Assembly: GCA_020354625.1 (NCBI GenBank)
Contig: CP070651.1
Location: forward strand, 69,597 to 133,596
Direction of reading: 5' to 3'
Length of the DNA: 64,000 nucleotides
Source of the DNA: Trueperaceae bacterium
Lineage (GTDB): Bacteria; Deinococcota; Deinococci; Deinococcales; Trueperaceae
The number at the start of each line of letters is the position of its first letter. Within the stretch, counting starts at the first letter, position 1. The position numbers and the translations under genes were made by a program. The notes below the pieces were generated by a model. The model worked only from the letters and a program-made list of their open reading frames with translations. It was not told the origin of the DNA and made no database searches. Positions 8,444-17,657 of the stretch are shown piece by piece.

Positions 8444-9589
8444 GGTCAGAGCGTGTGGATCGAAGAGGCGCCGGTACTCATCACCTGCAAAACGGTCGGT
8501 CATCCCTGCCAGGTAGTCCGTGATGGCCCGATCCAAGCCGAGCATTTCGATTTGATTCTGGACTCCAAAAGGGAGCATCGTCGGTGACTCCCGATAGGCA
8601 TGGAAGATCCTTTCGAGAATATGATCGGCTTTGCGCGTCATGCGGATGAGGCGGTAGTGAAAGTAGAACTCTTCGTAGAGGAACTCCTTGAGCTCAACGA
8701 GCTTCTGTTTGAGTGCATCGCTATTACCAACCAGTGTCTCGGATGCCCCTCTTACATCGTCGACCGATTCGATCTTGGCATCGACCAGCCTGGTTTCTGT
8801 CGTGGTGATGCTGTCGGTGATCATGAGCCCAAGCAGCTCGCGAATCAGAATGTAGCGCTGTTGGTTCGTAAACTCGCGCGGGGAGAGTCCCAGATCGTTC
8901 ATAAGTCTGCGAATGAGGGAAACCTGATAGATTTGTGACGGTGTTACGTGCCCTGAACGCAAACCATCGTCTAGATCGTGCGCGTTGTAGGCGAGCTCAT
9001 CGGCGATATTTACGACCTGTGCCTCGAGGCTCGCTTGTTGATGAGACTCCCAATGCGCGTCGGGAAGATCGTATTCGGTTTCGTGCTTCATGATCCCCTC
9101 GAGCGTTTCCCAGGTTAGGTTGAGACCTGGAAAATCAGGGTAGCGCTTCTCTAACTGGGTGACGATACGCAGGGATTGTTTGTTGTGATCGAATCCACCT
9201 ACGCTGTTCGCAAGACGGTTTAGCGAGGCTTCTCCTGCATGACCGAAGGGTGGATGACCCAGGTCGTGAGCCAGGGCGACGGTTTCGGCTAGATCCTCGT
9301 TCAAGCCCAGAGCCCGCGCGATACTTCGAGCAACCTGAGCCACTTCCAGGGTATGGGTTAATCGCGTTCGGTAGTAATCGCCAACGTAGTTTACGAATAC
9401 CTGTGTTTTGTATTCCAGGCGTCGAAAAGCGCTGGTGTGAATCACGCGGTCGCGATCTTTTTGGAAGGCCGTACGGTGGACGCTTTCTGGCTCTTGGTGG
9501 GTACGGCCACGAGAACAGTCGGCATAGCTGGCGTAAGGGGCGAGTGTGAGGTGCTCCTGCTCTTCAAGCTTTTCTCGTACGAGAAGCAT
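8441..9589 (-). CDS. dgt: Deoxyguanosinetriphosphate triphosphohydrolase-like HD protein
   Basis: The enzyme hydrolyses dNTPs to the nucleoside and triphosphate. The HD-domain metal ligands are clear: RTRLTHTLEVAQ (His), AHDLGHPPFGHAGE (HD pair) and the later Asp in VNIADELAYNAHDLDDG. The motif HTSAFRRLEYKTQVF marks the dGTPase branch. Length is 382. The stop codon lies inside the terminal repeat of an intergenic element, so the C-terminal tail may have been altered by that insertion. A TAGGAT box eight bases before the ATG suggests a very short leader. Confidence 0.93.
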   Translation of the reverse strand: MLLVREKLEEQEHLTLAPYASYADCSRGRTHQEPESVHRTAFQKDRDRVIHTSAFRRLEYKTQVFVNYVGDYYRTRLTHTLEVAQVARSIARALGLNEDLAETVALAHDLGHPPFGHAGEASLNRLANSVGGFDHNKQSLRIVTQLEKRYPDFPGLNLTWETLEGIMKHETEYDLPDAHWESHQQASLEAQVVNIADELAYNAHDLDDGLRSGHVTPSQIYQVSLIRRLMNDLGLSPREFTNQQRYILIRELLGLMITDSITTTETRLVDAKIESVDDVRGASETLVGNSDALKQKLVELKEFLYEEFYFHYRLIRMTRKADHILERIFHAYRESPTMLPFGVQNQIEMLGLDRAITDYLAGMTDRFAGDEYRRLFDPHALT

Positions 9590-9658
9590 CTGGTATTATC
9601 CTAGCACTCCGGCGAATTGACCGATGACGTTTGGTAGAGTCCGGGGGGGGTGGGGACG

Positions 9659-10429
9659 ATGACCGAATTGCGTGAGTATCTCGAGTTTGCAGTCGCAACT
9701 GCTCACGAGGCGGGCCAGTTGACGTTGGGTCATTTTCAGACCGATGTCACACCCGATTTCAAGGTCGATGATACGCCAGTGACGATGGCAGACAAGAGGG
9801 CGGAGGAGTCGATCCGCCATCGCATCGAAAAGCGTTTTCCACACCACGGCGTTCTCGGTGAGGAGTACGGCGAGACGGAGTCGAACTCGGATCACCGCTG
9901 GATCATCGACCCGATCGATGGTACCAAGTCCTTCATGCGGGGTGTTCCCCTCTCTGGGGTTCTGTTGGCACTCGAGATCGAAGGTGTGGTTGAAGTCGGT
10001 GTGGTCTACTTCCCGGCGCTTTCCGAAATGATCTTTGCAGCTTCGGGGCGTGGCTGTTTCTGGAACGGTCGTAGGTGCTTTGTGCGCGACACCGCAACCT
10101 TGGAGCGTAGTTTTCTCTCGTTCACCGATGCCAGTAGCTTCGAGGCCTATGGACGTCAACAGGCGTGGCAGCGCCTGTTGAGAGCGGGTTACTATTCCGT
10201 GGGCTGGTCGGACGCCTACGGGCATGCTCTGGTGGCGACCGGTCGGCTCGAGGTTATGTTGGATCCGATCATGAACAGTTGGGATTGTGGACCTTTTCCG
10301 GTTCTGCTTCGGGAAGCCGGTGGCTATTTCGGTGACTGGTCGGGCAACGAAACCATCTACGCCAGCGAGGGACTCAGCACGACCCGCACACTATTGCCGG
10401 AGGTGCTCCGTCTTATTCGTGAAGAGTGA
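9659..10429 (+). CDS. hisN: Inositol monophosphatase family, probable histidinol-phosphatase
   Basis: This is a Mg-dependent phosphomonoesterase of the IMPase fold. Metal motifs appear as GEEYGE near residue 78, WIIDPIDGTKSFMRGVP near 90 and WDCGPFPVLLREAGG near 206. The wording IDGTKSF and the WDCGP end favour the histidinol-phosphatase (HisN) subgroup over inositol phosphatase, but the substrate is inferred. hisD lies about 24 kb away, not adjacent. A G-rich Shine-Dalgarno run precedes ATG 9659; GTG 9650 is an alternative start. Confidence 0.8.
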   Translation: MTELREYLEFAVATAHEAGQLTLGHFQTDVTPDFKVDDTPVTMADKRAEESIRHRIEKRFPHHGVLGEEYGETESNSDHRWIIDPIDGTKSFMRGVPLSGVLLALEIEGVVEVGVVYFPALSEMIFAASGRGCFWNGRRCFVRDTATLERSFLSFTDASSFEAYGRQQAWQRLLRAGYYSVGWSDAYGHALVATGRLEVMLDPIMNSWDCGPFPVLLREAGGYFGDWSGNETIYASEGLSTTRTLLPEVLRLIREE

Positions 10430-10458
10430 AGCTACGTTCTTATGAGTGGGGTTCGAAG

Positions 10459-10464
10459 TAGACT
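10459..10464 (+). promoter_or_regulatory. -10 box of ispG, leaderless type
   Basis: TAGACT is followed by seven bases and then the ATG at 10472. This spacing selects that ATG over the ATG at 10442, which would lie upstream of the -10 box. Confidence 0.5.
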
Positions 10465-10471
10465 ACATCCT

Positions 10472-11704
10472 ATGAATCTTATGAGTGAACCAGAGCGTCA
10501 CCAGACACTGACGACCTGGGTCAGAGGGGTCCCCATAGGAGGTGGACACCCGATCGTGGTCCAGTCGATGACCGACACCGATACGGCGGATGCAGAGCAA
10601 ACCGCCTTTCAGATCGCAAGACTTGCACGTGCCGGAAGTGAGCTTGTGCGCCTGACCGTGAACAACGAGGCGGCGGCAGCGGCGATACCGGAGATAAGGC
10701 GGCGCCTTGAGGATATGGGTCTTGACGTCCCGTTAGTAGGCGATTTTCACTATAACGGTCACCTCCTACTCACTCGGTTTCCCGCAGCCGCTGAGCAGCT
10801 CGACAAGTATAGGATCAATCCGGGTAACGTGGGCTCGAGGAGGTATCACGATCAGAACTTCCTCGCCATTGTCGAGGTTGCCAAGGCCTTCGATAAACCT
10901 GTTCGAATCGGGGTCAACTGGGGTTCGTTGGACCAGCAGCTTCTCACCACCTTGATGGATGAGAATGCGAATCGGGAAGAACCGTTCTCTGCTGAGGATG
11001 TCACCATCGAAGCGATGCTCCAATCCGCCTTGCTTTCTGCTGAACTGGCGGTATCGCACGGCCTGCCGGAGGATAAGATCGTTATCAGCGCCAAGGTATC
11101 TGCTCCAAGAGAACTATGGCGTGTCTATCGTCAGCTGGCGGTGCGTTGCAAGCTCCCCCTCCACCTAGGGCTTACCGAGGCCGGTATGGGAGTCAAGGGC
11201 GCCGTATCGAGTACGGCCGGCTTGAGCGTGTTGCTGGCGGAGGGTATCGGTGATACCATTCGCGTGTCTCTGACGCCAGATCCCGGTGGCCCCCGTGAAA
11301 AAGAGGTCGAGATCGCCCAGGAGATCCTGCAGGCTCTCGGTCTGCGGAGTTTCACGCCGAGTGTCACGGCGTGTCCTGGTTGCGGAAGGACGAGCAGCTC
11401 ACTTTTTCAGGAAATGGCTCGTGATATTCAAACCTACCTCAAGACCAAAATGACCGAATGGCGTGAAACCTATCCTGGTGTCGAGAATCTCAAGGTGGCG
11501 GTGATGGGATGTATCGTGAATGGACCTGGGGAATCGAAACACGCCGATATCGGGATCTCCCTTCCTGGGACTGGGGAGGATCCAAAAGCACCCGTCTTTC
11601 AGGACGGCAAATTGGTGGCAACCCTTCAAGGGAGTGCTATCGCAGCGGAGTTCAACCAAATGTTGGAAGACTATGTCGCCGCTCGCTTCAGCAGGTCCTC
11701 CTAG
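10472..11704 (+). CDS. ispG: 4-hydroxy-3-methylbut-2-enyl diphosphate synthase
   Basis: IspG is the [4Fe-4S] enzyme that converts MEcPP to HMBPP, the sixth step of the MEP isoprenoid pathway. The N-terminal barrel has [15 protein letters not shown] and RINPGNVG. The cluster cysteines are in ACPGCGR and GCIVNGPGE near the C-terminus, and the length of about 410 matches the two-domain Thermus-type enzyme. An ATG at 10442 would add ten residues, but a TAGACT box points to 10472. dxr of the same pathway is at 38 kb. The carotenoid genes directly downstream use its product. Confidence 0.95.
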   Translation: MNLMSEPERHQTLTTWVRGVPIGGGHPIVVQSMTDTDTADAEQTAFQIARLARAGSELVRLTVNNEAAAAAIPEIRRRLEDMGLDVPLVGDFHYNGHLLLTRFPAAAEQLDKYRINPGNVGSRRYHDQNFLAIVEVAKAFDKPVRIGVNWGSLDQQLLTTLMDENANREEPFSAEDVTIEAMLQSALLSAELAVSHGLPEDKIVISAKVSAPRELWRVYRQLAVRCKLPLHLGLTEAGMGVKGAVSSTAGLSVLLAEGIGDTIRVSLTPDPGGPREKEVEIAQEILQALGLRSFTPSVTACPGCGRTSSSLFQEMARDIQTYLKTKMTEWRETYPGVENLKVAVMGCIVNGPGESKHADIGISLPGTGEDPKAPVFQDGKLVATLQGSAIAAEFNQMLEDYVAARFSRSS

Positions 11705-11776
11705 CTAGGGGCTTGGGTTCTCTGACCTCGCCAGGTAGGTATTTGCGTGGTACGATCGTTAGACGAAGAGGAGTGT

Positions 11777-12643
11777 ATGACTAGAGAGCAAGCTCTGGCC
11801 TATTGCGCCAGGTTAACCCGTCGGCATTCGAGTACGTTCTACTTGGGTTCAAGGTTATTTCTCGGCAAAAAGCGCTCGTCGGTGAGCGTTATCTACGCAG
11901 TCTGTCGCAGCGGGGACGATGCGGTCGATCGATCTCCCAATAAAGAGGAGGGCCGCCGCTGCCTCGAGACCTGGTGGACACATATCGACCGTGCCTATAA
12001 ACAGATTCCTAGAAGTGATGAACCTCTGGAGGTCGGTCTCGCCTGGGTACTCGAACACTACTCTGTTCCCAAGAGTGCTTTTGAGGAGTTGAGAATCGGT
12101 TTAGAGTCGGATCTGGAGGGCTATCCCGTAGTCACAATGGACGATTTGCTTCTCTACTGTCGTAGGGTGGCAGGTGTCGTCGGCTTGTTGGTGACGCCGA
12201 TCGCAGGCTATCGTGGCGGTGATGATACGCTTCGGTGCGCGGTAGCGCTCGGTCAGGCTATGCAGCTCACCAATATTTTGCGCGATGTCGGTGAGGATCT
12301 CGAGCTAGGACGATGCTATTTACCGGAGGAGCTTCTCTGTAAGTATGGGGTCTCGCTGGCCGACCTGCATAGCGGTATTGTCGCCAGCAACTATGTAGAA
12401 CTCTTTGAGGAGCTGGCTGATGTCGCGTACGATCTCTATCGCCAGGCTTGGAAGGGGATACCCCGACTCCACGGTTCGGCTGGGACTGCTGTCGGCGTCG
12501 CTGCTCTCAATTATGAGGCTATCCTCCGGAAGGTCCGGCAGAACCGCTATGACAACCTCACTAAGCGAGCCTATTTGAAGCCGCTCGAGCGTATCGTTCT
12601 CATTCCTAGAGCCGTTGTGGGGGTCTATGGGGGACTCGGTTGA
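11777..12643 (+). CDS. crtB: Phytoene synthase
   Basis: The enzyme joins two geranylgeranyl diphosphates head to head into phytoene. The product is 288 residues. The first Asp-rich site is degenerate in spelling (RSGDDAVDRSP near residue 45), and the second is clear (QLTNILRDVGEDLELGRCYLPEE near 165), with a YLPEE end typical of bacterial CrtB. ATG 11777 is chosen because AAGAGGAG sits just upstream; the frame is open to 11747. It is the first gene of a carotenoid cluster running to 19.1 kb in one direction. Confidence 0.93.
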   Translation: MTREQALAYCARLTRRHSSTFYLGSRLFLGKKRSSVSVIYAVCRSGDDAVDRSPNKEEGRRCLETWWTHIDRAYKQIPRSDEPLEVGLAWVLEHYSVPKSAFEELRIGLESDLEGYPVVTMDDLLLYCRRVAGVVGLLVTPIAGYRGGDDTLRCAVALGQAMQLTNILRDVGEDLELGRCYLPEELLCKYGVSLADLHSGIVASNYVELFEELADVAYDLYRQAWKGIPRLHGSAGTAVGVAALNYEAILRKVRQNRYDNLTKRAYLKPLERIVLIPRAVVGVYGGLG

Positions 12644-12729
12644 GCGCTCGCCTGGTGGAATGACACCTCTCGAACGAGCGTTTGGATGCTCGATCCCGTT
12701 TTCCTAAAAGCTAGGAAGGTTGAAAGGTC

Positions 12730-14289
12730 GTGGATTTCGATGTCATCACGGTTGGTGCAGGGCATAACGGTCTGATCGCGAGCGCATATCTTGCGCAAGC
12801 AGGCTATAAGGTAGGTGTTTTTGAGCGGCGGGAGGTCGTAGGGGGGGCTGTAACCACCGAAGAGCTTGTGCCAGGGTATCGCTTCGACCTCGGTGGTAGT
12901 GCGCATATCTTGATTCGACTTACACCGATCATCGAGGAGTTGGGGCTCGAGCGATTCGGTCTGGAATATCTCGAGCTCGACCCCCTCTTCTTTGCGCCAT
13001 TTCCAGATGGTGACGCCCTCTTTTTTCATCGGGATGAAGCCAAGACCATCGCTGAGCTCGAGGAAAAATATCCAGGCTAAGGCGAAGCATACCGTAAGTT
13101 CTTGAGCGATTGGCGTCCATTTTCTCGCGTGGTAAAAGACCTCTTTCTCAGCGTTCCCAGCCCCTTCAATCTGACGCGAAAAATGTTGTTTAGTCGGGGA
13201 CTCATGCGTGATTGGAAAAAGGCACTTACTCTGATCATGCAGCCCTATGGTGAGGTGGTCGACCGTTACTTTCGCGAGGAAAAGGTCAAGGCACCTTTGG
13301 TCTGGATGGCGGCGCAGTCAGGCCCCCCTCCCACAGAACCTTTCACCGCTCCCTTCTTGTTGTGGCACCCGCTTTACCACGAGGGTGGGATCGCACGGCC
13401 GAGGGGTGGCTCTGGTATTCTCACACAGGCCTTGCAGAGACATATCGAGGCACATGGAGGAAGAGTCTTTACCGGTACTGCGGTTCGTGAGATCGTCATC
13501 GAACAGGGGCGTGTTGCTGGAATCAAGATCGATGAAGCGGTGGTTACGGCTAGAAGAGTCGTGGCTGGAACTCATGCAGTTGAGACCTTTGAGCGACTCT
13601 TGCCCCCATCTCATCGGCCCTCTGGGCGCAAGAGGATGCGCCTCGGCAACGGGTTTGGGGCGATTCTGCGGTTGGCCCTCGATGCCCCGGTGCGCTACCA
13701 CAGCTTTCCTGGAGATGATGCCCGCAGGGCACTTCAGCTTATCTGTCGTGACCGTCACCAGTTAAGTGCTGCATATGGAGACTATTTGCGCGGTGAGCCG
13801 AGCCGAGATCCCCCTATCGTAGCCATGAGCTTCAGCGCCGTCGACGACACCCTGGCACCGCCAGGAGGAGAGGTGCTTTGGCTCTGGGCTCAGTATTTCC
13901 CCTACACACTCGCCGGTGGTAGGAGTTGGGACGATCTAGCCGGAGAGGTAGCAGAGCGGATTGTGGATGCGTTTGAAGCCTATGCCCCGGGCACGAGAGA
14001 AAAGATCGTGGGATCGCTTTTTCAACACCCGTTGTGGCTCGAGCGCGAACTCGGTCTTTATCGTGGGAACGTGATGCACCTCGAGATGAGCGTCGACCAG
14101 ATGTTCGGTTTTCGACCGTTTCTCGGCATGGCAGAGTATCGTACACACCTTAAGGGACTCTTTCTGACCGGTGCCAGCACACATCCAGGTGGCGGGATCA
14201 TGGGTGCATCGGGAAGAAATGCTGCCCGTGTCGTACTGAACGATCTTGAAAGGCGGCGTTGGTGGCCGGGGGAGCGTTGGGGCTCGTAG
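12730..14289 (+). pseudogene. crtO: CrtO-type beta-carotene ketolase with an in-frame TAA
   Basis: This is a flavin-dependent CrtI-superfamily enzyme close, from memory, to Deinococcus CrtO, which adds a keto group to the beta ring at C-4. The dinucleotide-binding [17 protein letters not shown] is at residues 9-25. The signature runs [50 protein letters not shown] and [18 protein letters not shown] are all present. A TAA at 13078-13080 interrupts codon 117 (after EEKYPG), and the same frame goes on with [11 protein letters not shown] to a normal end. In the homologue I recall a Gln at that place, so CAA to TAA fits. As written the gene cannot give a full ketolase. Confidence 0.88.
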
Positions 14290-14374
14290 GATCGATGGTC
14301 GCAACCCGATACTCTCTTTCCGGTTCACGCCTCAGACGCATACGGTGCGGGTGGAAGGTAAGGGGAGACGTGCA

Positions 14375-15850
14375 GTGACCTATCTGCAGTTTCACTTTGC
14401 CTTTACCTTTCCACTCCTCTTGTTAATCGTGGGGTTGACTTGGCGAGACCTTCGTCTGGGTCATTCTCTTGCCGGTGAACTCGGGCAGACATCCCGATTC
14501 GCTCTCGTCGCTCTTCTCGTACACGTCATCATCGCCGTGGTCTATACCAGTCCTTGGGACAACTTTCTTGTCTACAAGGGTGTTTGGGGCTATCCCGAAG
14601 GCCGAGTACTTCTGTCGATCGGGTATGTCCCTATCGAAGAGTATCTCTTCTTTGTCGTTCAGACGATTCTCACCGGACTGCTTTTGATGGCGCTCGGGCG
14701 TCACTTACGATCTCTTGAGCAGCCGGTTTCGATCTCACCCGGTCTGATTCGCTTGCTGGGCGCTGCTTTTTTCTTGCTGCTCTTCTTGATCGGGGCGCTG
14801 GCCCTCCGCTTCGATAAGGGAACCTACCTCGGTCTAATTCTCGTCTGGTCTGCTCCGATTCTGGTTCTCCAGTGGGGGTTTGGTGGGGACTATCTTTTAC
14901 AAAGGCGTCGAGTTCTCTTGCTGGCCATCTCTATACCGACCGTCTATCTCTGGTTTGCCGATGCGCTGGCGATCAGATTCGGTATATGGTGGATCGATCC
15001 AGAACAGACGACCGGGATTCAGCTCTTCGGTTTACCGCTCGAGGAGGCACTCTTCTTCTTGGCGACCAATATCTTGATCTCTTTTGGCATGCTTCTCGCT
15101 CTGCATCCCAGCTCTTTTCCCCGTATGCTCTACTTGGTGGCGAAGATCCGGCCTTGGTCACGAACCTTGTTAATCCTTTGGGCCGTGAGTATGATTCCCA
15201 CCCCACTCGTTCCAGGTCAATTCACGATTCTGGTGCAGTTTAGTACGATATTACTGGCGCTGGGCGTTTTGGCTTACACGGTCGAAACTTACGGTCGCAA
15301 GGCCTACTTGCTCTTTGCGGTTTCGCTGGTGTTCGGTTTCGGTGTGGAATGGCTCGGTAGCACCACGGGTGTTCCGTTCGGCGCCTACCAGTACAATGCG
15401 GCTGCACCTAGTCTGATAGGAGTTCCACTACTCGTACCCTTGGGTTGGTGGGCGTTTACCGTGGTTGCAATAGCTGCTGCTCCAAGAAGAGGCAGAGTCT
15501 TGTTGGCGCCGCTGGTGCTGGTCGCTTGGGATCTGGGGCTCGATCCACTTATGGTGCACATGGGCTTTTGGACGTTTGATCGTCCGGGCGTGTACGGACA
15601 GGTCCCCTTCACGAACTTCGCAGGCTGGTATGTCGCAGGTGCGTTTTTGACCCTTATCCTACTGCGATTAGAGCCTCGGTTGGGGCAGGAAACCCGAACC
15701 GCTCTCCGAACGGTTTTTGGGATTCAAGCGGGTTTGATGGTGTTCGGCTTGTTGTTCTTTGGCCTGTTCGTTCCCGGTGTGGTGACAGCGCTGGGTATGG
15801 GTACCTTTATGCTCTTTTGGAAGTCTTTCCCAGCGTCCGAATCGAGCTGA
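14375..15850 (+). CDS. Lycopene cyclase (CrtYcd) fused to carotenoid 1,2-hydratase (CruF)
   Basis: This is a 491-residue multi-span membrane protein with three parts. Two lycopene-cyclase domain repeats come first: PWDNFLVYKGVWGYPEGR with IGYVPIEEYLFF (Glu88-Glu89), then FADALAIRFGIWWI with LPLEEALFFLATN (Glu223-Glu224). From about residue 290 follows a CruF (DUF422) module, with EWLGSTTGVPFGAYQY and YGQVPFTNFAGWYV. The first part would cyclise one psi end; the second would hydrate the other end at C-1. The GTG start has AAGGGGAG seven bases upstream. The frame is open to 14246 inside crtO, but no better start is seen. The fusion puts two end-group enzymes in one chain. Confidence 0.88.
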   Translation: MTYLQFHFAFTFPLLLLIVGLTWRDLRLGHSLAGELGQTSRFALVALLVHVIIAVVYTSPWDNFLVYKGVWGYPEGRVLLSIGYVPIEEYLFFVVQTILTGLLLMALGRHLRSLEQPVSISPGLIRLLGAAFFLLLFLIGALALRFDKGTYLGLILVWSAPILVLQWGFGGDYLLQRRRVLLLAISIPTVYLWFADALAIRFGIWWIDPEQTTGIQLFGLPLEEALFFLATNILISFGMLLALHPSSFPRMLYLVAKIRPWSRTLLILWAVSMIPTPLVPGQFTILVQFSTILLALGVLAYTVETYGRKAYLLFAVSLVFGFGVEWLGSTTGVPFGAYQYNAAAPSLIGVPLLVPLGWWAFTVVAIAAAPRRGRVLLAPLVLVAWDLGLDPLMVHMGFWTFDRPGVYGQVPFTNFAGWYVAGAFLTLILLRLEPRLGQETRTALRTVFGIQAGLMVFGLLFFGLFVPGVVTALGMGTFMLFWKSFPASESS

Positions 15851-15861
15851 AAGTCATTCAG

Positions 15862-16569
15862 ATGCAACGCTATACTCAACATCTTCGTGTTCTTTTGCGA
15901 TCCGAGCTACACCGCGTTTTGGCGAGGCTCGCTCCCTGGCTGATCGCGCGTAGCCTGCACCGGGGGCTTCACGCGGTATGGTCGTGGGGCGAATGGAAAG
16001 AGCTGCCGCAAGATGGTTTGATTGTGGCCTCGAACCACCACTCTTGGTGGGACGGTTATCTGGTTTGGTTGGTGATACGAAAGACCGGTCGTCCGGCCAG
16101 TGTTTTGATGGGTTCCGAACAGTTGAGGCGCTTCCGTTTCTTTTCCCACCTCGGTGCCATCAGTCACAAAGCCCCACACGTCGCGCTGCGGCGTCTCAGG
16201 AGTGGCCATATGCTCTTCATTTTTCCAGAAGGTGCACTCCGCCCTCGCGGAAGTTTGGACGAAATACAACCCGGTCTCGACTTTTTGGCTGTCAAGGCAC
16301 AGACCCCTGTCTATCCTTTGGCGTTACGTGTAGTGATGCGTGGTGCGCAACATCCCGAAGCGTTTTTGGGTTTCGGTGATCCGATACCCCCAAGCGAGGG
16401 CGTAGGGGAAGTGTTTCGAACGAGGATGAACTCGATGCTACATGAACTCGACCGTAGGATTGATGACGCCGATCCTGAGGGCGTACCGCACGGAGTGCAG
16501 ATCTGCTTTCGAGGTCGAGGTAGTGTCCACGAACGGGCTAGTTGGTTGGAGCGATGGTGGAAGGGGTAA
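15862..16569 (+). CDS. Acyltransferase of the PlsC/CruD type
   Basis: This lysophosphatidate-acyltransferase fold protein has 235 residues. The catalytic NHHSWWD (HX4D type) is near residue 57, and the substrate site FPEGALRPRG is near 127. Alone it could be a phospholipid enzyme. Its place between a CruF-containing gene and a glycosyltransferase suggests a CruD-like role, acylating a carotenoid glycoside; that is inferred from context. It starts 12 bases after the previous stop, and its end overlaps the next gene by 16 bases. Confidence 0.8.
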   Translation: MQRYTQHLRVLLRSELHRVLARLAPWLIARSLHRGLHAVWSWGEWKELPQDGLIVASNHHSWWDGYLVWLVIRKTGRPASVLMGSEQLRRFRFFSHLGAISHKAPHVALRRLRSGHMLFIFPEGALRPRGSLDEIQPGLDFLAVKAQTPVYPLALRVVMRGAQHPEAFLGFGDPIPPSEGVGEVFRTRMNSMLHELDRRIDDADPEGVPHGVQICFRGRGSVHERASWLERWWKG

Positions 16570-17657
16570 TCGGTTTCGTCTTCGATGCGCTCTTCTGGTC
16601 GACATTCCTGTTTGTATCGGTTCAGCTTCTCACCGCAGCGAGCAATCTCCTCTTTTTCCCTGTCGTCCCATCTCGCACGTATGTGGTCACTGAACGGGTC
16701 TCGATTCTCATACCTGCTCGCAACGAAGCTGAGAACCTCCCCAAAACCTTGCCGACCGTCCTCAGACAGCCTGCGTTTGAAGTCATCGTTCTCGATGATG
16801 AATCGAGCGATGCGACTCCTGACATCCTCAAGAACTTCCAAACAATGGATGAGAGGGTGCGAGTCCTTTCGGGAAGGCCATTGCCAGACGGATGGGTCGG
16901 CAAGAATTGGGCCTGCCATCAGCTGGCGGCGGCAGCGGCAGGTGATTATCTGCTCTTTACCGACGCAGACGTGAGTTGGAGCAATGGTGCTTTGGCTTCC
17001 CTGCTGGCTTTTCGCCGTCTCCAGGACGTGTCTTTCTTGAGCGTGTGGCCACGCCAGGAGACGAAAACGTTAGTGGAGCGCTTGGTGGTGCCGGTGATTG
17101 ATATGATCCTCTTGGGTACGCTCCCCTACGTTGGGGTTCGCTACTTGCCGTGGAGGAGTTTCGCTGCTGGCAATGGCCAGATGATGCTCTGGTCTCGTGA
17201 GGCTTACCAGGTGTCGGGTGGCCACCGAGGCGTGAGGGGAGAGGTTCTCGAAGATGTGCGCATGGGACAGCGAGCCAAGGCCGAGGGCCTGGCACTCGCG
17301 CTGGCCCTCGGTCAGTTTGTGCTCAAGACTCGAATGTACACCTCCAAAGAGGATCTGGTCGAGGGCTTTAGTAAGAGCTTGCTCTCGGCGACGGGCCGTA
17401 ACCGGCTTGTTCTTATCGGGCTGGTGTTTCTCAACATCCTCTGTTATCTACTCGCTTACCTTTTCACGTTGCTGGAAGCGCGTTGGCTCATCATCGTTCT
17501 TGGTGGCTTGCTACTTCGGGGGATGACGACAATCAAGATGAGTCGTGCTCCCCTTGAGGCCTTCTTACAGCCCCTATTCCCATTGATGCTCATACAGATC
17601 ACCTGGAGAGCTATGCGGAGTGAGGGCTACACCTGGAAAGGGCGCAGGTACCCTTGA
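16554..17657 (+). CDS. Family 2 glycosyltransferase, CruC-like
   Basis: A membrane-anchored GT2 enzyme of about 367 residues. An N-terminal membrane span (residues 6-33) precedes the GT-A core: VSILIPARNEAENL near 48, VIVLDDESSDAT near 78, the DTD-like FTDADVSW near 135 and the acceptor motif EDVRMGQRAKAEG near 230, followed by two or three C-terminal spans. It resembles the carotenoid glucosyltransferases CruC more than polysaccharide synthases, and it sits in the carotenoid cluster beside an acyltransferase. Predicted acceptor: the tertiary 1'-hydroxyl made by CruF. ATG 16554 is preferred; TTG 16542 also possible. Confidence 0.78.
   Translation: MVEGVIGFVFDALFWSTFLFVSVQLLTAASNLLFFPVVPSRTYVVTERVSILIPARNEAENLPKTLPTVLRQPAFEVIVLDDESSDATPDILKNFQTMDERVRVLSGRPLPDGWVGKNWACHQLAAAAAGDYLLFTDADVSWSNGALASLLAFRRLQDVSFLSVWPRQETKTLVERLVVPVIDMILLGTLPYVGVRYLPWRSFAAGNGQMMLWSREAYQVSGGHRGVRGEVLEDVRMGQRAKAEGLALALALGQFVLKTRMYTSKEDLVEGFSKSLLSATGRNRLVLIGLVFLNILCYLLAYLFTLLEARWLIIVLGGLLLRGMTTIKMSRAPLEAFLQPLFPLMLIQITWRAMRSEGYTWKGRRYP

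Noticed and set aside
9250-9549. A 99-codon frame opposite dgt
   Set aside because: It is a shadow of the well-supported dgt gene on the other strand.
7963-13080. Stop-codon reassignment or programmed readthrough to explain the two internal stops
   Set aside because: TAG and TAA both serve as normal ends of many other genes here, and no readthrough signal flanks either site. Mutation, strain mixture or error is simpler.
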